Source of the DNA: Zhihengliuella sp. ISTPL4
Lineage (GTDB): Bacteria; Actinomycetota; Actinomycetes; Actinomycetales; Microbacteriaceae
DNA: 64,000 nt
Assembly (NCBI RefSeq): GCF_002848265.1
Contig: NZ_CP025422.1
Coordinates: 3,316,727-3,380,726, forward strand
Reading direction: 5' to 3'
Both the position numbers and the translations under genes were made by a program. Under the pieces are notes generated by a model that was not told the origin of the DNA, did not search any database, and worked only from the letters and a program-made list of their open reading frames with translations. Positions 60,742 to 64,000 of this stretch are shown piece after piece (the first letter of the stretch is position 1; the number at the start of each line of letters is the position of its first letter).

Positions 60742-60833
60742 GCCGACCCACCCCTTTCCGTGCCTCCCGGCCCCTTGCGTGCGCACGAAAGGGGGTGGGA
60801 GGCACACAAGGGGGTGGGGGTGGACAGCGAGGG
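60742..60833. repeat. ~80-bp intergenic double-hairpin repeat, copy C
   Basis: Starts GCCGACCCACCCCTTTCCGT, contains CCCGGCCCCTTGCGTGCGCA and ends in GAAAGGGGGTGGGAGGCACA and a further GGGGGTGGGGG tract. Its outer arms ACCCACCCC / GGGGGTGGG are inverse. It lies in the 238-bp spacer between the nuclease and the AbiEi-like gene. Confidence 0.8.
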
Positions 60834-60924
60834 ATCGTTCCTACACAAGAGGGGGAAGGAGGGAAGGGGTGTGGGGAACTCACAGAAGGGGAGCGGGGGG
60901 TGTGCGGGCGAGCAGACTCGGGGG

Positions 60925-61908
60925 ATGAGGCAGGTGAGTGCGGACGAGATCCGGACGATGCTCCTCGGTCGGCGGCGGCTGGAGGAGGAAGGGTGGGGCT
61001 CCCGGACGCTCCGTGCCGCCGAGGTGGGGCGACGGCTGCATCACGTCCGTCGCGGGTGGTACGTCGCGCAGCAGGCCTGGAACGAGCTCGCACCGGAATC
61101 CCGGCACCGCGCGGAAGTCGTGGCCGCCGACCTTTCGGCCTCGCAGACGCGGCCGGTGTTCTCGCACGTCTCGGCCGCCGTGCTGTGGGGACTGCCGCTG
61201 TACCGGGTGCGTCCGACGAGGGTTCATGTGACGGCGCCCCCGGACCGTCGGCACAGCACACCAGGGATCCTGCGGCACGAGGGACGGGTGCCGGATGATG
61301 ACGTCGTGGATCGGGACGGCATCCGCTGCACCTCCCTCGCCCGGACGGTCGTCGACCTCGCCCGTACGGTCGCTCCGGAGGCGGCCCTCGCCGTCGCGGA
61401 TGCCGCCCTCGCCCTCGTCGGCGGTGACCCGTGGGAGTTCGACGACACCGCGGAGCAGGCTCTCCTGGCGGACCTCGTGGACCGCGTCCGCCGTCCACGG
61501 CTCCGCGGCATCGTGCAGGCGCGTCGGATCGTGAGCCTGGCCGACGGTCGTGCACAGCTTCCGCTGGAGAGCGTGACGCGGCATCGGCTCCATCAGCTCG
61601 GCTTCGGCAGGCCGCGTCTGCAGGTGCCGGTCGACGGGCCGCGCGGCGGGAGGTTCTGGATGGACATCGCCGTCGACCGATGCCGCACCTTCGTGGAGTG
61701 CGACGGCCGGGACAAGTACCTGGATGACGAGCTCCGCGGGGACCGCACCGCGGAGAGGGTCGTGCTGGACGAGAAGATCCGCGAGGACTGGGTGCGCGGA
61801 ACCACCGGCTGGCGGGTGATCCGGGTGACCAGCGCGGACGTCGCCTCCCTCGCCGCTGCCGACGCGCACTTCCGTGCCTTCGACCTCTTCGGCCTCTTCG
61901 CCCGCTGA
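60925..61908 (+). CDS. AbiEi-like N-terminal domain with DUF559/Vsr-type endonuclease domain
   Basis: A 327-residue protein. The N-terminal ~100 residues (GSRTLRAAEVGRRLHHVRRGWYV, SHVSAAVLWGLPLYRVRPTRVH) match the AbiEi-type antitoxin winged-helix group, and TPGILRHEGRVPDDDVVDRDGIRCTSLARTVVDLAR is the usual middle section. The C-terminal part (MDIAVDRCRTFVECDGRDKY, KIREDWVRGTTGWRVIRVT) is the PD-(D/E)xK-like DUF559 fold of Vsr-type nucleases. The family is very common in Microbacteriaceae with no proven function. No AbiEii toxin partner is adjacent. CAGACT lies 6 nt before the ATG. Confidence 0.88.
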   Translation: MRQVSADEIRTMLLGRRRLEEEGWGSRTLRAAEVGRRLHHVRRGWYVAQQAWNELAPESRHRAEVVAADLSASQTRPVFSHVSAAVLWGLPLYRVRPTRVHVTAPPDRRHSTPGILRHEGRVPDDDVVDRDGIRCTSLARTVVDLARTVAPEAALAVADAALALVGGDPWEFDDTAEQALLADLVDRVRRPRLRGIVQARRIVSLADGRAQLPLESVTRHRLHQLGFGRPRLQVPVDGPRGGRFWMDIAVDRCRTFVECDGRDKYLDDELRGDRTAERVVLDEKIREDWVRGTTGWRVIRVTSADVASLAAADAHFRAFDLFGLFAR

Positions 61909-61910
61909 GC

Positions 61911-61990
61911 CTCGACCCACCCCCTTCCGCGCGCCCCGGCCCCTTGCGTGCGGCCGGAAGGGGCCGGGGCGCACCGAAGGGGGTGGGTCG
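61911..61990. repeat. ~80-bp intergenic double-hairpin repeat, copy D
   Basis: Starts 2 nt after the stop of the preceding gene. CTCGACCCACCCCCTTCCGC at one end and GAAGGGGGTGGGTCG at the other are inverse; inside, GCCCCGGCCCCTTGC pairs with its inverse GGAAGGGGCCGGGGC. It is the most symmetric copy and probably terminates the AbiEi-like gene. Confidence 0.82.
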
Positions 61991-62030
61991 GCGGAGGGAG
62001 GGGGGATTTGGGAGGAAGGAGAGCGTGGGG

Positions 62031-62230
62031 TAGAGTGGTCATAACCGAAGACCGCTGGTCATCGTGTGCGTGTGAGTGCACAGGATCGAAGCTCTGCATC
62101 GCAGGGGCCCGCGCAGGTGTCACGAACTTCCGAGCTCCGTGCGCTTGCGCCGGAGCTCTTTTCTTTTGCAGGGGGTCGGAGGCCGGCGCCCCACCACCGT
62201 GCGGCGCCTCGTACACACCAAGGAGTGACC
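62031..62230 (+). promoter_or_regulatory. rplJ-rplL promoter and leader with attenuator-like hairpin
   Basis: TAGAGT (62031-62036) is the likely -10, giving a ~190-nt leader. At 62132-62158 GAGCTCCG pairs with CGGAGCTC, followed by TTTTCTTTT: an intrinsic terminator inside the leader, 64 nt before the AGGAGTG ribosome-binding site. L10 leaders in many bacteria bind L10-L12 and control expression; a terminator there would be attenuation as in Bacillus. The upstream AGACCGCTGG/GAAGACC region could hold the L10 site. Confidence 0.7.
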
Positions 62231-62719
62231 ATGGCGCAGAAGGATGCATCGGTCAACGAGCTCACGAAGTCATTCGAGAACTCGAACGCCGTCCTGCTGA
62301 CCGAGTACCGCGGTCTGACGGTTGCCCAGCTCAAGCAGCTGCGCAACAGCATCCGTCAGGACGCTGAGTACGCCGTGGTGAAGAACACGCTGACCAAGAT
62401 CGCCGCCAACAAGGCCGGCATCTCCGCGCTGGACGAGGACCTCAAGGGGCCGTCGGCTGTCGCGTTCGTGCACGGTGACTTCGTCGCCACCGCCAAGGCT
62501 CTGCGTGACTTCGCCAAGGCCAACCCGCTTCTCGTGATCAAGTCGGGCATCTTCGAGGGCAAGGCCCTCACCGCCGACGAGGTCAACACGTACGCCTCGC
62601 TCGAGAGCCGCGAGGTTCTGCTGGCGAAGGCCGCGGGCATGATGAAGGCGACGATGGGCAAGGCTGCCGCCACCATCGACGCGCTTCGCGAAAAGCTGGA
62701 GACCGCCGAGGCCGCGTAA
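62231..62719 (+). CDS. rplJ: 50S ribosomal protein L10
   Basis: L10, 162 residues, anchors the L7/L12 dimers to the ribosome stalk. The N-terminal KDASVNELTKSFENSNAVLL, TEYRGLTVAQLKQLRNSIR and C-terminal helix for L7/L12 (KAAATIDALREKLETAEAA) are present. An AGGAGTG ribosome-binding site precedes the ATG. rplL follows after 48 nt. Confidence 0.98.
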   Translation: MAQKDASVNELTKSFENSNAVLLTEYRGLTVAQLKQLRNSIRQDAEYAVVKNTLTKIAANKAGISALDEDLKGPSAVAFVHGDFVATAKALRDFAKANPLLVIKSGIFEGKALTADEVNTYASLESREVLLAKAAGMMKATMGKAAATIDALREKLETAEAA

Positions 62720-62767
62720 GCGACCGGCGATCTCGTCTACAAACCCCATCTATCTAGGAGATACATC

Positions 62768-63151
62768 ATGGCGAAGCTTTCCACCGAGGAGCTGCTCGAG
62801 CAGTTCGCCGGCCTGACCCTCATCGAGCTCAACGAGTTCGTGAAGGCGTTCGAGGAGAAGTTCGAGGTCACCGCTGCTGCTCCCGTCGCCGTCGCCGGTG
62901 CCGCTGGCGGCGCAGGCGAGGCCGCGGCCGAGGAGGAGAAGGACTCCTTCGACGTCATCCTCGAGGCTGCTGGCGACAAGAAGATCCAGGTCATCAAGGC
63001 TGTCCGCGAGCTCACCTCGCTCGGCCTCGGCGAGGCCAAGGCCGTCGTCGACGGTGCTCCGAAGGCCGTCCTCGAGGGCGCCAACAAGGAGACGGCCGAG
63101 AAGGCCAAGGCTGCTCTGGAAGAGGCCGGCGCGACCGTCACCCTCAAGTAA
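62768..63151 (+). CDS. rplL: 50S ribosomal protein L7/L12
   Basis: L7/L12, 127 residues: N-terminal dimerisation domain ([20 protein letters not shown]), an Ala/Gly hinge ([20 protein letters not shown]) and the C-terminal factor-binding domain ([40 protein letters not shown]). It recruits translation GTPases. A TAGGAGA ribosome-binding site precedes the ATG. Confidence 0.98.
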   Translation: MAKLSTEELLEQFAGLTLIELNEFVKAFEEKFEVTAAAPVAVAGAAGGAGEAAAEEEKDSFDVILEAAGDKKIQVIKAVRELTSLGLGEAKAVVDGAPKAVLEGANKETAEKAKAALEEAGATVTLK

Positions 63152-63173
63152 TTCCAGCGCACCAGCGCTTCTG

Positions 63174-63204
63174 CGAAGGCCCCGGGTTCTGCCCGGGGCC
63201 TTCG
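63174..63204 (+). terminator. rplL: Terminator after rplL
   Basis: CGAAGGCCCCGGG (63174-63186) pairs perfectly with CCCGGGGCCTTCG (63192-63204), loop TTCTG, a 13-bp stem. It separates rplJL from the convergent LacI-type gene. Confidence 0.88.
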
Positions 63205-63218
63205 TGCGTTCACGGGGA

Positions 63219-64000
63219 TCAGCGCGGCGCCGCGGTCGAACTGCGCACGACGAGCGCCGAGTCGGCCTCGACGCGCTCGACCGGGGCGTCCGGCTCGCTC
63301 ATCCGTCGCGTCAGCAGGCGGACGGCCTCCCGCCCCTGCTCGCGCGGCGCCTGTCCGATGGTGGTCAGAGCGAACATCTCCGCATGCTCGTGGTCGTCGA
63401 TGCCGACGACGCTGAGTTCGGTCGGTACCGCGATGCCCAGACGCCGGGCGGCGATCACGGCGCCGATGGCCGCCTCGTCGCAGACGCCGACGATCGCGGT
63501 CGGACGGTGCCGCCGGTCGCCGAGAAGCCCGGCCGCCGCGGCGTACCCGCCGGGCATGGTCGGCGCTGCGCCGGCCACGCGCGCCCTCGGGGTCAGCCCC
63601 GCGGCGTGCAGCGCCTCCCGGTAGCCGGCGAGGCGGCGGGCATCTCCGTAGCTGAGATCGGTGTCATCGGTGGCGCCGCCCACGAACGCGATGTCGGTGT
63701 GACCGAGTTCGATCAGATGCTCGGTGGCGATCCGCGCCGCGGCCGCGTCATCGATCGAGACCGCGCTTGCTCCTGCGCTGTAGGGACCCACACTCACGAG
63801 CGGGCGCCCGGTGCGGTGCAGGCGCTCCAGTTCGCGCGCGCTGGGCTGGATGCCGACGGCGATGATCCCGTCGAACCTCCGGCCCGGCAGCACGTTCTCG
63901 AACAACCGCTCCCTGGTCCCCGAGCGTTCGGGGACGCCGTACAGGGACAGGTCGTAGTCGAGGACGAGCAGCGCCTCCTGCACACCGGCCAGCAACTCGG
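63219..64000 (-). CDS. LacI family transcriptional regulator, C-terminal part (5' end outside window)
   Basis: The frame is open to the window's right edge, so the N-terminal helix-turn-helix is missing. The visible ~260 residues are a LacI-type sugar-binding domain: FDGIIAVGIQPSARELE, GRPLVSVGPY, DDAAAARIATEHLIELGHTD, AFVGGATDDTDLSYGDARRL and GYREALHAAGL, then GIDDHEHAEMFALTTIGQAP and a C-terminal VVRSST. No target gene is visible on this side. Function beyond sugar-responsive repression cannot be named. Confidence 0.88.
   Translation of the reverse strand, partial: ELLAGVQEALLVLDYDLSLYGVPERSGTRERLFENVLPGRRFDGIIAVGIQPSARELERLHRTGRPLVSVGPYSAGASAVSIDDAAAARIATEHLIELGHTDIAFVGGATDDTDLSYGDARRLAGYREALHAAGLTPRARVAGAAPTMPGGYAAAAGLLGDRRHRPTAIVGVCDEAAIGAVIAARRLGIAVPTELSVVGIDDHEHAEMFALTTIGQAPREQGREAVRLLTRRMSEPDAPVERVEADSALVVRSSTAAPR

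Noticed and set aside
60925..61908. An AbiE-type toxin-antitoxin system
   Set aside because: Only the AbiEi-like domain is present, fused to a nuclease-type domain; no AbiEii nucleotidyltransferase gene lies next to it.

Overview
This 64 kb window is chromosomal DNA of a very GC-rich actinobacterium. It is most likely a Microbacterium or a close Microbacteriaceae relative. The evidence is the strong G/C third-position bias, the frequent GTG starts and ATGA/GTGA overlaps, a nusG with a long acidic N-terminal extension, a tRNA-Trp-secE-nusG-rplK-rplA block, a RamB-type regulator beside aceA/aceB, and many leaderless genes with a -10 hexamer 6-7 nt before the start codon. I see no transposase, integrase, phage module or CRISPR array.

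Layout. 1-2.7 kb: end of a glycerate kinase, two MaoC hot-dog dehydratases, murB. 2.7-7.4 kb: acid-sugar (threonate/erythronate type) cassette with a GntR/FadR regulator, a 26-bp operator, OtnK-like kinase, LtnD-like dehydrogenase and GntP permease. 7.4-13.9 kb: VOC protein, aspartate aminotransferase, alanine dehydrogenase with a divergent Lrp regulator, MocR regulator with a divergent aldo/keto reductase, one unknown. 14-18.7 kb: glyoxylate shunt (malate synthase, isocitrate lyase) with a RamB-like regulator. 18.7-19.8 kb: an unknown gene. 19.9-26.7 kb: uptake and flavin-monooxygenase module (SsuABC-like ABC transporter, LLM monooxygenase, PfkB kinase, PadR regulator, flavin reductase, stand-alone riboflavin kinase). 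Its two promoters share the palindrome TAGTCAA-NN-TTGACTA. 27.4-32.4 kb: HAD phosphatase, phosphonate-type PhnDCEE transporter and RpiR regulator. 32.5-42.3 kb: a putrescine/GABA catabolic cassette (PucR regulator, gabT, putrescine-oxidase-like amine oxidase, Usp, APC permease, two aldehyde dehydrogenases). 42.4-44.6 kb: PNPOx-like protein and pyruvate oxidase. 44.7-49.3 kb: an HSP90-like ATPase paired with a 930-residue TPR protein. 49.5-52.4 kb: tRNA-Trp, secE, nusG, rplK, rplA. 52.6-56.9 kb: amino-acid ABC transporter, DUF1801 protein, ArgO exporter with a LysG/ArgP-type regulator. 57-60 kb: a SipW-type signal peptidase with three secreted substrates or partners and a LATTG-anchored protein. 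60-61.9 kb: YqaJ-like nuclease and an AbiEi/DUF559 protein. 62-63.2 kb: rplJ-rplL behind an attenuator-like leader. The window ends inside a LacI-family regulator.

How the genes work together. Most of the window is a chain of small catabolic units, each with its own local regulator and, in several cases, a visible operator. Conserved housekeeping genes (MaoC-MaoC-murB, aspC, tRNA-Trp-secE-nusG-rplKA, rplJL) form a backbone broken up by these accessory units. The ribosomal rplKA and rplJL pairs are about 9.8 kb apart. Two families of intergenic repeats occur between units: an ~80-bp double hairpin (four copies) and a short CTGAGCCTGTCGAAG-type repeat (six copies). The parts most worth follow-up are the monooxygenase/flavin regulon, the HSP90-TPR pair and the SipW/LATTG secretion locus.
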